Shown here: positions 17,194 through 26,660 of the stretch, piece by piece
Numbering within the stretch: the stretch's first letter is position 1
Layout: each line of letters opens with the position of its first letter
Assembly: GCF_028890485.2 (NCBI RefSeq)
Contig: NZ_JARCHV010000003.1
Span: 62,001 to 126,000, forward strand
Reading direction: 5' to 3'
Length of the DNA stretch: 64,000 nucleotides
From: Planococcus sp. SK3692
Lineage (GTDB): Bacteria; Bacillota; Bacilli; Bacillales_A; Planococcaceae
Notes under the pieces: generated by a model
Databases searched by the model: none
Told to the model about the DNA's origin: nothing
The model's input: the letters and a program-made list of their open reading frames with translations, nothing else
Translations under genes and position numbers: made by a program

Positions 17194-18747
17194 TTACACC
17201 AAAACAGGGATATCGCTTCGGATAAGGTGGTCGAACGCGCTGAGTGAAGCCGTTGCGCCGCCTCCCATTGAAATGATGATCTGTTTGTATGGGACGTTCG
17301 TGCAGTCGCCTGCTGCGAACACACCTGGCATATTCGTCGCGCCGCGCTGGTCGATGACGATTTCGCCGTGAGCTGTGCGTTCAACGAAGTCACCGAGCCA
17401 GTCGGTGTTTGGCACAAGGCCGATCTGGACGAAGACGCCGGACAATTCGACATGCTTTTCTTCGCCGCTTTGAAGGTCGATATAGGAAATGCCGTTCACT
17501 TTATCGGTGCCGGTGATTTCCTGTGTGCGGGCACTCGTCAAGACCGTAACGTTCGGCAAGCTCTTCAAACGGTCCTGTAAAACGGAATCCGCTTTGAGTT
17601 CTGCGTTGTATTCCAGCACCGTCACATGGTTCGTGATGCCTGCAAGGTCGATCGCTGCTTCAACGCCGGAGTTGCCGCCGCCGATGACCGCAACGTCTTT
17701 GCCGGCAAATAGCGGGCCGTCGCAATGCGGGCAATACGCCACGCCTTTGTTCTTGAATTCTTCTTCGCCAGGGACGCCGATATTGCGCCAGCGGGCACCT
17801 GTCGAAAGAATGACGGTCTTGCCTTTGACGACAGCGCCGTTTTCAAGTTCAAGCTCAAACAAGTCTTTTTTCTCCAAACGTTTCGCACGTTGCAAGTTCA
17901 TGACGTCGATGTCGTATTCCTTTACGTGCTCTTCGAGGCTTGCCGCAAATTTCGGGCCTTCCGTACGCTTGACGCTGATGAAGTTCTCGATGCTCAAGGT
18001 ATCCATCACTTGTCCGCCGAAACGCTCAGCGACAATGCCGGTGCGGATGCCTTTACGCGCCGCATAGATCGCCGCACTGGCGCCGGCCGGTCCTCCGCCG
18101 ACAACGAGCACGTCAAACGGCTCTTTGTCTTCGAATTCGGATGCATCCGGTGCGCTGCCGAGTTTCGCAAGCAATTCTTCAAGCGACATGCGGCCGCTTG
18201 AAAACGATTCGCCGTTTAAAAAGACTGTCGGAACGGCCATGATGTCTTTGCTTTCAACTTCTTCTTTGAACGCAGCCCCGTCGATCATCGTATGCGTGAT
18301 GTTCGGGTTGAGGACGCTCATCAAATTGAGTGATTGCACGACTTCCGGGCAGTTCTGGCAGCTCAAGCTGATATACGACTCAAAATGGTATGTGCCGTCG
18401 AGCGCTTTGATCTGGTCCATCGTTTTCTGTTCGGCTTTCGGCGCACGTCCGCTCACTTGCAATAAGGCAAGGACGAGCGACGTGAACTCATGGCCAAGCG
18501 GGATGCCGGCGAACGTGATGCCCATGTCTTCGCCAGGGCGGGTGACGCTGAAACTCGGCGTTCGGTCGAGTTCGGTGCGCTCCATTTGAATGCGCGGGGA
18601 CATGGCGGACAGTTCTTCCACCAAATCGACCATATCTGTTGATACTTTATCGGCCCCGGCGCTCACTTGGAGCAGCACGTCGCCTTCCAATAGCTGCAAG
18701 TATTGCTCTAATTGAGATTTGATTTGCGCATCTAGTATCATTGTCAA
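17194..18747 (-). CDS. ahpF: Alkyl hydroperoxide reductase subunit F
   Basis: AhpF passes electrons from NADH through FAD and two disulfides to AhpC, which then reduces peroxides. The 517-residue length is usual. The N-terminal tandem thioredoxin-fold domain carries Cys130 and Cys133 (SCQNCPEV). The FAD-binding GGGPAGASA is near 217-225, the second redox pair is Cys339/Cys342 (CPHCDGP), and GGGNSGVEA marks the NADH site. [10 protein letters not shown] near the end is the second FAD contact. It lies 6 bases after ahpC and shares its PerR-type promoter. Confidence 0.97.
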   Translation of the reverse strand: MTMILDAQIKSQLEQYLQLLEGDVLLQVSAGADKVSTDMVDLVEELSAMSPRIQMERTELDRTPSFSVTRPGEDMGITFAGIPLGHEFTSLVLALLQVSGRAPKAEQKTMDQIKALDGTYHFESYISLSCQNCPEVVQSLNLMSVLNPNITHTMIDGAAFKEEVESKDIMAVPTVFLNGESFSSGRMSLEELLAKLGSAPDASEFEDKEPFDVLVVGGGPAGASAAIYAARKGIRTGIVAERFGGQVMDTLSIENFISVKRTEGPKFAASLEEHVKEYDIDVMNLQRAKRLEKKDLFELELENGAVVKGKTVILSTGARWRNIGVPGEEEFKNKGVAYCPHCDGPLFAGKDVAVIGGGNSGVEAAIDLAGITNHVTVLEYNAELKADSVLQDRLKSLPNVTVLTSARTQEITGTDKVNGISYIDLQSGEEKHVELSGVFVQIGLVPNTDWLGDFVERTAHGEIVIDQRGATNMPGVFAAGDCTNVPYKQIIISMGGGATASLSAFDHLIRSDIPVLV

Positions 18748-18753
18748 AACTCC

Positions 18754-19323
18754 TTAAATTTTGCCTACGAGGTCAAGGCTTGGCTTCAATGTGTCGCCGC
18801 CTTCTTCCCATTTAGCCGGGCATACTTCGCCAGGGTTGTTGCGCACGTATTGTGCCGCTTTAATTTTGCCGACAAGCGTGCTGGCGTCACGGCCGATGCC
18901 GTCTGCATTGATTTCTGCAGCTTGGACGATGCCTTCTGGGTCAACGATGAATGTGCCGCGCTGTGCAAGGCCTTCTTCTTCGTTAAGAACATCGAATCCG
19001 CGTGAGATGCGCTGCGATGGGTCGCCAATCATCGTGTATTCGATTTTGCCGATTGCATCTGAATGGTCGTGCCACGCTTTGTGAGTGAAGTGAGTGTCTG
19101 TAGAAACAGAGTATACTTCAACGCCAAGCTCTTTCAATGTTGCGTATTGGCTTTGGAGGTCCTCAAGTTCAGTCGGGCACACGAACGTGAAGTCTGCTGG
19201 GTAAAAGCACACAACGCTCCATTGGCCTTTCATGTTTTGTTCTGTGACCTCGATAAATTCGCCGCTCGCCGCCTGGTAAGCTGACGCGTTAAATGGTTGG
19301 ATTTCTTTTCCGATCAAAGACAT
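18754..19323 (-). CDS. ahpC: Alkyl hydroperoxide reductase subunit C (2-Cys peroxiredoxin)
   Basis: A typical 2-Cys peroxiredoxin of 189 residues that reduces hydrogen peroxide, organic peroxides and peroxynitrite. The peroxidatic Cys49 is in DFTFVCPTE and the resolving Cys168 is in GEVCPAKW. The DPEGIVQ and GRDAS segments are as in B. subtilis AhpC. The start has GGAGGTAATT upstream. It is the first gene of ahpCF, with a PerR-type operator about 100 bases upstream overlapping the promoter start. Confidence 0.97.
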   Translation of the reverse strand: MSLIGKEIQPFNASAYQAASGEFIEVTEQNMKGQWSVVCFYPADFTFVCPTELEDLQSQYATLKELGVEVYSVSTDTHFTHKAWHDHSDAIGKIEYTMIGDPSQRISRGFDVLNEEEGLAQRGTFIVDPEGIVQAAEINADGIGRDASTLVGKIKAAQYVRNNPGEVCPAKWEEGGDTLKPSLDLVGKI

Positions 19324-19419
19324 AAATAATTACCTCCTGAATGTTTTTTTAGAATGACCATAACCGATAACGCCAAAAAAATAATCGAAGTGGTGGCTTC
19401 AATTAATATCGTTATCTGA

Positions 19420-19434
19420 TTATAATAATTCTAA
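19420..19434. promoter_or_regulatory. PerR box upstream of ahpC
   Basis: TTATAATAATTCTAA matches the PerR consensus TTATAATNATTATAA at 13 of 14 defined positions. It lies just downstream of the ahpC -10, so a bound repressor would block initiation; oxidation of PerR by peroxide would release it. The rest of the 19324-19774 gap is AT-rich with no gene. Confidence 0.8.
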
Positions 19435-19444
19435 TTCTATTTCC

Positions 19445-19473
19445 ATTGTCATATGAAACGGATATTTTGTCAA
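19445..19473 (-). promoter_or_regulatory. Probable sigma-A promoter of ahpCF
   Basis: On the minus strand a -35 TTGACA (19468-19473) is separated by 17 bases from a -10 GACAAT (19445-19450). The start site would fall near 19438, next to the PerR box. Confidence 0.6.
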
Positions 19474-19712
19474 AGAGAACCCTGGAGTGTAAACGCTTTC
19501 TAGTAAATACTCATGAAAATCTCATAAACAAGCAGTTTTCCCGGGAAATAAACAAATAGAAAGAACGGGAAAGATTGTGAAATTAATAATTATTAAATAT
19601 TTCAGAATAGGGTTATTCAGAAATGACGGGAGTGATTTCTCAATGCTGAGCCCCAACTGATAGAAGAGTAGGAGAGTTGAAAAAGGGAATTTGATTAAAA
19701 AAGACGCAAAAA

Positions 19713-19742
19713 AAGCGGGCTCCGCTTAACAGATCCGCTTTC
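19713..19742 (-). terminator. Terminator of the epimerase gene
   Basis: AAAGCGG and CCGCTTT arms (19736-19742 and 19713-19719) form a stem on the minus strand, with more pairing inside the loop. It runs into a T-rich tract beyond 19713. Confidence 0.65.
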
Positions 19743-19774
19743 TATTGCACGATAAGTCGTGATCAATCCTAAAG

Positions 19775-20743
19775 CTACACCCACCACATCTCATCGACCG
19801 ACTCCTTGACCATGACCGGCTTCAAGTTCTCCACTGCTTTGGTGAAGCCTTCGTTGATCGACATCAAGCCGTCTTCATGCTCGATGCTGACGACGTAATC
19901 ATAGCCGTAGAGGCGCAAGGTGCTGACGATGTCGGCCCAGGTTTTTTGGTCGTGGCCGAATCCGACGGTACGGAAATACCAAGCGCGGTCTTTCATCTCG
20001 GAATAGTCGGTCATGTCGGTCAAGCCGTTTCGGTTGGTGTTTTGCTGGTCAATGATGGTGTCTTTCGCGTGAAAATGATGGATGGCGTTTTCCCGCCCGA
20101 GAATCTTGATCGCTTCGACCGGGTCGATGCCTTGCCACCACATATGGCTCGGGTCGAGATTCGCACCGATAGACGGGCCGCATGCTTCGCGCAGCCGCAG
20201 CATGGTCGCGGGCGTATGAACGGAAAAGCCGCCGTGCAGCTCCAAGCCGATCTTGACGCCAAGCGATTCTGCCAAAGCGTTTTTTTCTGTCCAATATGGA
20301 ATCAGTTTCTGTTCCCATTGCCAAGTAAGCACTTCCTGGAAATCGTTAGGCCAGGCGGCGACCGGCCAGTTTGGGTATAAAGCGTTCTCGTGGTCACCCG
20401 GACAGCCCGAGAAGGTATTGACGACCGGCACCTTGAGTTTGGAAGCGAGCTGCATCGTCTTGACGAGCAGTTCGTCAGCCGCCCTAGAAATGTCTTTTTG
20501 GGGATGCAGCGGATTGGCATGACAGCTGAGCGCGCTGATGAAGAGGCCGGCGTCGTCGATTTGGTTCAGGAAGGATTGCTGCTTGTCTGCGTCTTCAAGC
20601 AGCTCGTCCAATTTGCAATGCGCATCTCCCGGATATCCGCCGGTGCCGAGTTCGATCGCTTCAATGCCTTTTGAGGCCACATAAGCCAGCATATCTTCAA
20701 AATTCCGATCAGAAAATAAGACGGTAAAAACCCCCAATTTCAT
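19775..20743 (-). CDS. Sugar phosphate isomerase/epimerase, TIM barrel (IolE-like)
   Basis: A 322-residue xylose-isomerase-like TIM barrel. Metal-ligand stretches are visible: IGLELHGGFSVHTP (Glu), GANLDPSHMWWQG (Asp/His), HFHAKDT (His/Asp) and VSIEHED (Glu) near the C-terminus. This set is typical of sugar epimerases, inosose dehydratases and 3-keto-glycoside lyases. It reads away from the LacI-type regulator gene, with operator-like palindromes between. With the Gfo/Idh gene at 25586 it suggests oxidation followed by isomerisation or elimination of a polyol or sugar. The exact substrate is unknown. Confidence 0.85.
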   Translation of the reverse strand: MKLGVFTVLFSDRNFEDMLAYVASKGIEAIELGTGGYPGDAHCKLDELLEDADKQQSFLNQIDDAGLFISALSCHANPLHPQKDISRAADELLVKTMQLASKLKVPVVNTFSGCPGDHENALYPNWPVAAWPNDFQEVLTWQWEQKLIPYWTEKNALAESLGVKIGLELHGGFSVHTPATMLRLREACGPSIGANLDPSHMWWQGIDPVEAIKILGRENAIHHFHAKDTIIDQQNTNRNGLTDMTDYSEMKDRAWYFRTVGFGHDQKTWADIVSTLRLYGYDYVVSIEHEDGLMSINEGFTKAVENLKPVMVKESVDEMWWV

Positions 20744-20780
20744 GAAAATCCCTCCATTTAAGTTTTCAGATTATACTGAC

Positions 20781-20796
20781 ATGTAAACCATTACAT
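20781..20796. promoter_or_regulatory. LacI-type operator O1 before the epimerase
   Basis: ATGTAAACCATTACAT is an imperfect palindrome closely related to the perfect site at 21996. It lies between a candidate minus-strand -10 TATAAT (20770-20775) and its -35 region, so binding would repress the epimerase. Confidence 0.65.
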
Positions 20797-20855
20797 CCTT
20801 AACATATAGAATAAAACAGTGTAAATCAATATATTTCATGCAATAAAAATAGTTA

Positions 20856-20903
20856 TTGACAGATAATTCTGAACAAATTATGATGAAAATGTAAACGATT
20901 TCA
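20856..20903 (+). promoter_or_regulatory. Promoter of the LacI-type regulator with operator O2
   Basis: TTGACA (20856-20861), a 17-base spacer and TATGAT (20879-20884) form a good sigma-A promoter. TGTAAACGATTTCA (20890-20903) follows at the expected start site. It matches the local operator type and also the cre consensus, so it could serve autoregulation, CcpA control, or both. Confidence 0.7.
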
Positions 20904-20944
20904 TTTCACAGCAGAAGTGTCGCGTCAGAAAGAAGGCAAAGCAT

Positions 20945-21934
20945 ATGGCAAACATACAACAAGTAGCTAAGCGTGCAGGGGTTTCAGTCGCCACGGTGTC
21001 CCGGGTATTGAATGGCCACGACAAAGTAACGGCCAAAACGAAACTGAAAGTGGAGGAGGCGATCCAGTACTTGAATTACGAACCGAGCATGCTCGGCAGG
21101 AATTTGCGAAATTCGGAAAGCCGCATTGTGCTGATCTTGATTCCGACGATCTCCAACCCGTTTTATTTTGAAATCATCAAAGGAATCGAGAATATGGCGC
21201 TCAGCCAGAATTACAGCATTCTGTTATGCGAAACGGATTCCAAGCCTGAAAAGGAGGAGATTTATTTCGATTTGGTGCGCAAGAAGATGGCGGATGGCAT
21301 CATTTCGATGGACCCGGCGGTAAACGTCGAGACCTTGAAAGAACTCGCGGAACATTACGCCATCATCCAATGCAGCGAATACGGGGGCGGCATCGGCATC
21401 CCGTATGTCACGATCGATAGCGAGGAAGCCTCTTACCGCGCCGTGAAGCATTTGATCCAGATCGGCCACAAAAAAATTGCGCTGATGAATTCCGATGAAA
21501 AATTCCTCTACGCGAGGGAACGGCGGATGGGCTATGAACGGGCATTGCGCGAACACGATATTCCGGTGAATGGCGATTATATTTTCTACACGCATGAGCT
21601 CGGGTTCGAGCAGGGACAGCTGGCGATGAAGAAAATACTGCGCCTTGAAGACCGACCGACCGCTGTATTTGCGGTATCGGATTTACTGGCGATTGGGGCA
21701 TTGAAAGAAATAACTGCCGCCGGTCTGCACGTGCCGAACGATGTCGCGGTCGTCGGGTTCGACAAAATCGATTTCTCCAATATGACCAATCCGGCATTGA
21801 CCACTGTCGCCCAGCCGATGTACAAAATGGGAACGGTCGCGGCGCGTATGCTGATCGAAAAAATCCAAGGAAAAATCGTCGACAGCGTCGTGCTGGGCCA
21901 TGAACTGGTCATTCGGGAATCGACCACCGGCTAA
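20945..21934 (+). CDS. LacI family transcriptional regulator
   Basis: A 329-residue repressor. The N-terminal helix-turn-helix and hinge are canonical (IQQVAKRAGVSVATVSRVLN at residues 4-23). A periplasmic-binding-protein-like ligand domain follows, with ILIPTISNPFYFEI, IGHKKIALM, FAVSDLLAIGAL and VGFDKIDFS. It is divergent from the epimerase and upstream of the ABC transporter and oxidoreductase genes; three related palindromes flank these units. It probably senses the sugar or a catabolite taken up by the transporter. Confidence 0.94.
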   Translation: MANIQQVAKRAGVSVATVSRVLNGHDKVTAKTKLKVEEAIQYLNYEPSMLGRNLRNSESRIVLILIPTISNPFYFEIIKGIENMALSQNYSILLCETDSKPEKEEIYFDLVRKKMADGIISMDPAVNVETLKELAEHYAIIQCSEYGGGIGIPYVTIDSEEASYRAVKHLIQIGHKKIALMNSDEKFLYARERRMGYERALREHDIPVNGDYIFYTHELGFEQGQLAMKKILRLEDRPTAVFAVSDLLAIGALKEITAAGLHVPNDVAVVGFDKIDFSNMTNPALTTVAQPMYKMGTVAARMLIEKIQGKIVDSVVLGHELVIRESTTG

Positions 21935-21995
21935 TTGGCGCGAACCGGCGCTTCATGAACATGGGGATGGGCAAAGGGCGCTGGTCCCGAATAAT

Positions 21996-22013
21996 AATGT
22001 AATCGATTACATT
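21996..22013. promoter_or_regulatory. LacI-type operator O3 before the ABC transporter
   Basis: AATGTAATCGATTACATT is a perfect 18-bp palindrome with the central CG typical of LacI-family operators. It is 34 bases before the binding-protein start. It also fits the cre consensus, so CcpA input is possible. Confidence 0.75.
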
Positions 22014-22047
22014 CAACGGATCCATACAAAACTAAGGGGTGAATAAA

Positions 22048-23028
22048 GTGAAAAAACTATTGCTCATTTTATTGTCTTTCGTAACGATTTTTGGACTCGC
22101 AGCATGCGGCAGTACCGAAAACGAAAGTTCGGGTTCAACGGATGAAGGGTCAGGTGATGGCGACATGACGATCGGCATCTCGCTTCCTTCGGCAACGCAC
22201 GGCTGGATGGGGGCTTTGATCGACAGCGCCGAGAAACAGGCGATGGAGTTGAAGGAAAGTGAAGGCATTGATTATGTCATGACCAACGCAGCAGACCCGA
22301 ACAAGCAAGCGAATGATGTGGACGATTTGATCGCACAAGGTGTGGATGTCATTGTCATGCTGCCGATCGAATCCGCGGCGTTGACACCGGTCGGCCAGAA
22401 AATCAAAGATGCGGGCATCCCGCTCGTCATCGTTGACCGCGAACTGGAAAACGACGCAGCGACAGTGGTCGTCAAAGGGGATAACGAAGGAATCGGCGTC
22501 AATGCCGGCAAATATTTCGTCGAACAACTGAACGGCGAAGGGAAAATCGTTGAAATTACGGGACCGCCGAGTTCGGTAACGGAACAGCGTGGATCTGGAT
22601 TTAAAGAAGCAGTTGAAGGGCAGGAAGGCATGGAAATCATCGCTTCGCAAAGCGGCGACTTTTCCACTGAGAAATCATTGGAAGTGATGCAGAACATTTT
22701 GCAAGCCAACCCTGAAATCGATGCCGTTTTCACTCAAGACGATGGCATGGCATTAGGCGTCATGCAGGCCATTAAAGAAGCAGGACGCACGGATATTCAA
22801 TTCGTCACAGGGGCAGGCGGCGCGAAAGGCGTATTCGAAGACATCCAAAACGATGGGCTGATGAAAGCGACGTTCCTGTATTCACCGACTATGGTCGAAG
22901 ACGCCGTGACGATCGCTGGTGATTTGGCGCAAGGCGAGGAGCCGGCTGAATCGATGGTCGTCAAGGAAGCGACGCAAGTGACGAAAGAAAATGTGGATGA
23001 GTATTATGATCCGGAATCGAAATTCTAA
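22048..23028 (+). CDS. Sugar ABC transporter substrate-binding lipoprotein (RbsB-like)
   Basis: A lipoprotein of about 326 residues with signal peptide and lipobox FGLAAC, followed by a Ser/Gly/Glu-rich linker. The mature part is a ribose/galactose-type binding domain: IGISLPSATHGWMGALID, DPNKQANDVDDLI, PLVIVDREL and FTQDDGMALG. GTG 22048 has AAGGGGTG 7 bases upstream; GTG 22039 lies inside that ribosome site. It is first in a four-gene unit. Ligand is unknown; a hexose, pentose or cyclitol is likely. Confidence 0.92.
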   Translation: MKKLLLILLSFVTIFGLAACGSTENESSGSTDEGSGDGDMTIGISLPSATHGWMGALIDSAEKQAMELKESEGIDYVMTNAADPNKQANDVDDLIAQGVDVIVMLPIESAALTPVGQKIKDAGIPLVIVDRELENDAATVVVKGDNEGIGVNAGKYFVEQLNGEGKIVEITGPPSSVTEQRGSGFKEAVEGQEGMEIIASQSGDFSTEKSLEVMQNILQANPEIDAVFTQDDGMALGVMQAIKEAGRTDIQFVTGAGGAKGVFEDIQNDGLMKATFLYSPTMVEDAVTIAGDLAQGEEPAESMVVKEATQVTKENVDEYYDPESKF

Positions 23029-23039
23029 GCCAATAGCCG

Positions 23040-23072
23040 GGAAATGCAGTGGAGCCATTGCATTTCCTCTTT
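23040..23072 (+). terminator. Attenuating hairpin between binding protein and ATPase
   Basis: GGAAATGCA (23040-23048) pairs with TGCATTTCC (23059-23067), followed by TCTTTTCC. It lies within the operon and probably reduces read-through, so that binding protein is made in excess of transporter. Confidence 0.6.
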
Positions 23073-23092
23073 TCCTATAAGGAGGTTAAGAC

Positions 23093-24607
23093 ATGACTTC
23101 GCAGCCTTTCGTGGCGATGAACCAAATCGAGAAATCATTTAACGGTGTCCCGGTGTTGAAGAAAGTGACGCTGGAAGTGGAAAAAGGGGAGATTCATGCC
23201 TTGCTTGGGGAGAATGGCGCCGGCAAATCGACGCTGATGAATATTTTAGGCGGCGTGCATCAACCGGACAGCGGGCAGATCTTCATTGAAGGAAAACAAG
23301 TCAATATGGCAAACCCGCATATTTCTCAGTCACATGGCATCAGCTTTATCCACCAAGAGCTGAATATGGTCGGCGATTTGAAAGTGTATGAAAACATGTT
23401 TCTAGGTTCAGAAATTCGCAACAAGGCCGGATTTTTGAACGTGGAAGAAATGTGCCGCCAAACACGTGAGATCTTGGCGCAACTGGGTGTGTTTCTCAAT
23501 CCGAAAGAATATGTGCGCAATCTCGCCACGTCCTATAAGCAATTGATCGAGATTTCAAAGGCGCTGCTGCATAAATCACAGCTCATCATCATGGATGAAC
23601 CGACGACATCGCTCGCGGAACATGAAGTGGGCCGGCTGTTCGAATTGATGCGCAACTTGAAGAAATCCGGCGTTTCCATCATTTACATTTCTCATAAATT
23701 AAAGGAAATTCAAGCCGTATGCGACCGTTACACCGTGCTGCGCGACGGCCAGTTGGTGAAGACGGATGACATGCAGAGCGGGAATTTGGAGGAAATCACC
23801 AAGCTGATGGTCGGCAAAGCGATTTCACAGGAGCGCTTTGTCCATGAGCACGAATTCGGCGAGATGGCCTTGGAAGTCGAGCACTTAAGCAGCCCCGGCT
23901 TATTCAAGGACATCGACTTCACCGTCCGAAAAGGCCAAATTGTTGGATTTACCGGCCTTGCGGGAGACGGCCGGACGGAGCTGTTTGAAAGTTTATTCGG
24001 CTACCGCAAAAAATACACGGGCACCATCAAAGTGAAGGGCAAAGCGATGAAAATCACCCATCCGCGAACGGCGCTGCAGGCAGGTATGGGTTATGTGCCG
24101 AAAGACCGCAAAGAAAATGCCATCATCAAAGATTTGAGCGTCGTCCATAATATGAGCTTGTCATCGATGGGTAATTTTGAGCGATTGGGCTTTATTCAAG
24201 ACAAGCGGGAGCTGGAAAAGTTCAGCAGCTATAAAAAAGCTTTGAATATCAAAGTAGCCAATCCGCGCATCACCATCGACAAATTGAGCGGCGGCAACCA
24301 GCAGAAAGTGATCATCGCCAAATGGCTTGAAGCGGATACCGATATCCTGATTTTTGACAACCCGACACAAGGCATCGACGTCGGCGCCAAACAAGAGATC
24401 TATCAGGAAATCTTAGCGCTCGCAAAACTCGGCAAAGCGATCATCATCCTGTCATCGGAAGCCCCTGAAGTGTTGCGGATCTGCCATGTCATCAACGTCA
24501 TGTACCACGGGGAAATTACGGCCAGGTTTATGGGTGATGAGACAAACGAAGAAGAAATCATGCATTATGCCACAGGCGCGAAAAGGGAGGGAGAGCACAT
24601 TGGATAA
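23093..24607 (+). CDS. Sugar ABC transporter ATP-binding protein (RbsA-like)
   Basis: A 504-residue protein with two ABC cassettes, as in RbsA/MglA. The first has Walker A GENGAGKST near residue 42 and Walker B LIIMDEPT. The second has a degenerate Walker A (GLAGDGRTE), signature LSGGNQQK and Walker B ILIFDNPT followed by QGIDVGAK. The last segment (APEVLRICHVINVMY) is the usual family end. It follows the binding protein by 64 bases and overlaps the permease start by 8 bases. It powers uptake of the operon's sugar. Confidence 0.95.
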   Translation: MTSQPFVAMNQIEKSFNGVPVLKKVTLEVEKGEIHALLGENGAGKSTLMNILGGVHQPDSGQIFIEGKQVNMANPHISQSHGISFIHQELNMVGDLKVYENMFLGSEIRNKAGFLNVEEMCRQTREILAQLGVFLNPKEYVRNLATSYKQLIEISKALLHKSQLIIMDEPTTSLAEHEVGRLFELMRNLKKSGVSIIYISHKLKEIQAVCDRYTVLRDGQLVKTDDMQSGNLEEITKLMVGKAISQERFVHEHEFGEMALEVEHLSSPGLFKDIDFTVRKGQIVGFTGLAGDGRTELFESLFGYRKKYTGTIKVKGKAMKITHPRTALQAGMGYVPKDRKENAIIKDLSVVHNMSLSSMGNFERLGFIQDKRELEKFSSYKKALNIKVANPRITIDKLSGGNQQKVIIAKWLEADTDILIFDNPTQGIDVGAKQEIYQEILALAKLGKAIIILSSEAPEVLRICHVINVMYHGEITARFMGDETNEEEIMHYATGAKREGEHIG

Positions 24608-25574
24608 TATCAACACGAAGGAGTACAGCCCTGAATCACCAAGCATGAAAAGCAGGCTGTCCTGGCTATGGTCGGAATACAGTGTCATCATTGCGTTCAT
24701 CATCATTTTCATCGCTGCTTCCGTGATGAATCCGAGGTTTCTCGATATCAACAACCAATTGAACATTCTCATGCAAGTGTCGATCATCGGCATCATTGCG
24801 CTGGGGATGACGGTCGTCATGCTGTCAGGCGGCATTGATTTGTCGGTCGGCTCTGTCCTCGCGCTCGCCGGCGTCATTTCCGTCTTGGCATTGAACGCAT
24901 CCGGGAGCATCTTAATCGGTGTGTTCACAGCCTTATTGGTCGGGGCATTTGCCGGATTCCTGAATGGCTTGATGGTCGCGAAAGGCAGGATCGCGTCATT
25001 TATCGCCACACTCGGCATGATGGCCGCGGCGCGCTCCATTGCGCTCTATATTGCAGAAGGCGGCAGCGTGTCGGGCGAAGTGAGCGGATTCACCGCCATC
25101 GCCAATAATAATGTATGGATTTTCGATTTGCCGGTGCTCATTTTCTTCGTCATGGCCGTGCTGATTTATATCGTCATGCACAAAACGCGGTTTGGCAGGT
25201 ACGTCTATGCGCTCGGATCGAATGAAAAAGCGGCGATGCTGTCCGCCATCCGTGTCGACCGCATCAAAATCGGTGTTTATACGCTGATCGGGACACTGGT
25301 CGGCGTCGCAGCGGTTATTGAAACGTCCCGATTGAACTCGATTTCATCTTCAAGTTCAGGCGCACAATACGAACTTGACGCCATTGCGGCCGTCATCATC
25401 GGCGGCACGCGCATGACAGGCGGGCGCGGCAAAATCATCGGCACGATTTTCGGCATCTTGATCTTGGGCATTCTCAACAATATGATGAACTTGATGAATG
25501 TTTCGCCCCATCTGCAGGGCTTTGTCAAAGGCTTGATCATCATCATCGCCGTCGTGTTCCAAAAAAGAGAATAG
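24600..25574 (+). CDS. Sugar ABC transporter permease (RbsC-like)
   Basis: A permease of about 324 residues with 8-10 membrane segments. The family hallmarks GGIDLSVGSVLAL (first third) and the long GGTRMTGGRGKIIGT motif near the C-terminus are present; the VYTLIGTLVGVAAVIETSRL region is also typical. The start is TTG 24600, with GGGAGGGAG 6 bases upstream, overlapping the ATPase gene. Upstream in-frame codons lie inside the ATPase and lack ribosome sites. The cytoplasmic N-terminal tail is about 30 residues long. Confidence 0.92.
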   Translation: MDNINTKEYSPESPSMKSRLSWLWSEYSVIIAFIIIFIAASVMNPRFLDINNQLNILMQVSIIGIIALGMTVVMLSGGIDLSVGSVLALAGVISVLALNASGSILIGVFTALLVGAFAGFLNGLMVAKGRIASFIATLGMMAAARSIALYIAEGGSVSGEVSGFTAIANNNVWIFDLPVLIFFVMAVLIYIVMHKTRFGRYVYALGSNEKAAMLSAIRVDRIKIGVYTLIGTLVGVAAVIETSRLNSISSSSSGAQYELDAIAAVIIGGTRMTGGRGKIIGTIFGILILGILNNMMNLMNVSPHLQGFVKGLIIIIAVVFQKRE

Positions 25575-25585
25575 GAGGAAATTGC

Positions 25586-26644
25586 ATGGGCATCAAGGTA
25601 GGCATCATTGGCTGCGGGGCCATTACGAAAATGCGCCACGCGCCGGAATATACAGCGAATCCATATGTGGATGAAATCGTCTTTTACGACCGCAATCTCC
25701 ACCGTTCCGAAGCGATGGTCGAGCTGTTTGGAGGCCGGAATGTGGAAAGCGTCGAGGAATTGTTCAACGATCCCGAGATCACAGCCATCAGTGACTGCTC
25801 GTCGAATGAACACCATCATTTATTCTCGACACAAGCGCTGTTGAGCGGTAAGCACGTGCTGTGCGAAAAACCGATTTCCTTGACGGTCGAACATGCCAAG
25901 GAAATTTTGGCGGCACAGAAAAAATCCGGCAAGAAATTGATGGTCGACCACAATCAGCGGTTTACGCGCGCGCATCAAAAAGCACGCGAAATCCTCACTA
26001 GCGGAGAGCTCGGGAAAGTCTTGACTTTCCGCACTGCTTTCGGGCATTCAGGCCCAGAATCCTGGGGCATCAATAAAACAAAATCGACATGGTTCTTCAA
26101 AAAGGAACGCTCGGGCTTCGGTGTCGGCGGCGACCTCGGCATCCATAAAATCGATTTGCTGCATTACCTGCTCGATGATGAAATCATTCAAGTGAGCGCC
26201 TTTCAGGGAGCGTTGCACAAAACGGATGAAAATGGCGAGTCGATTGAAGTCTGCGACAATCTCGTCTGCAGCTTAGTGACAGAAAAAGGACGTCTTGGCA
26301 ACGCTGCTTTTTCCTGGACGTATTATGGGGAAGAAGACAATAGTACCGTCGTTTATTGCGAGAAAGGCATCATGAAAATCTACCACGATGACGAGTATCA
26401 ACTGGAACTCATCATGGCATCCGGTGAGAAAGTGAACTATCAGCTGGAAGCGATCCAAACGAATGATAACCAGACCCCGAGCGGCGTCATTGATGCGTTC
26501 ATCGATTCCATCCGCCTGGATCAGGAGCCAATCGTTACGGGAGAGGATGCCTTGAAATCGCTGAAAGTCATTTTGGGCATCATGGAAGCAGCCGACACCA
26601 AGCAAGTGGTCACCATCGAAAAAGAGTCTCTCCTTTATCAATAA
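25586..26644 (+). CDS. Gfo/Idh/MocA family oxidoreductase
   Basis: A 352-residue NAD(P)-dependent sugar/polyol dehydrogenase. The N-terminal Rossmann motif is IGCGAI (8-13). The family's catalytic EKP is in HVLCEKPISL near residue 94, and GGDLGIHKIDLLHYL near 176-190 holds the active-site Asp/His. It is 11 bases after the permease and behind AGGAGG, so it is the last gene of the transport operon. It probably oxidises the imported sugar, with the epimerase at 19775 acting next. Levoglucosan-, inositol- and glucoside-type pathways use this enzyme pair, but none can be chosen here. Its final codons lie in a terminator stem. Confidence 0.92.
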   Translation: MGIKVGIIGCGAITKMRHAPEYTANPYVDEIVFYDRNLHRSEAMVELFGGRNVESVEELFNDPEITAISDCSSNEHHHLFSTQALLSGKHVLCEKPISLTVEHAKEILAAQKKSGKKLMVDHNQRFTRAHQKAREILTSGELGKVLTFRTAFGHSGPESWGINKTKSTWFFKKERSGFGVGGDLGIHKIDLLHYLLDDEIIQVSAFQGALHKTDENGESIEVCDNLVCSLVTEKGRLGNAAFSWTYYGEEDNSTVVYCEKGIMKIYHDDEYQLELIMASGEKVNYQLEAIQTNDNQTPSGVIDAFIDSIRLDQEPIVTGEDALKSLKVILGIMEAADTKQVVTIEKESLLYQ

Positions 26645-26657
26645 GGAGAGACTCTTT
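26621..26657 (+). terminator. Terminator overlapping the oxidoreductase stop codon
   Basis: A perfect 15-bp stem, 26621-26635 with 26643-26657, with a 7-base loop. The stop codon at 26642-26644 sits at the loop edge. A near-identical hairpin recurs at 26893-26929, on the other side of repeat copy B. Confidence 0.85.
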
Positions 26658-26660
26658 AGT

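Noticed and set aside
19583..19596. Perfect AT palindrome TTAATAATTATTAA in the ahpC-epimerase gap
   Set aside because: It lacks the central spacer of Per/Fur-type boxes and lies far from both starts; palindromes of A and T are common in AT-rich spacers.
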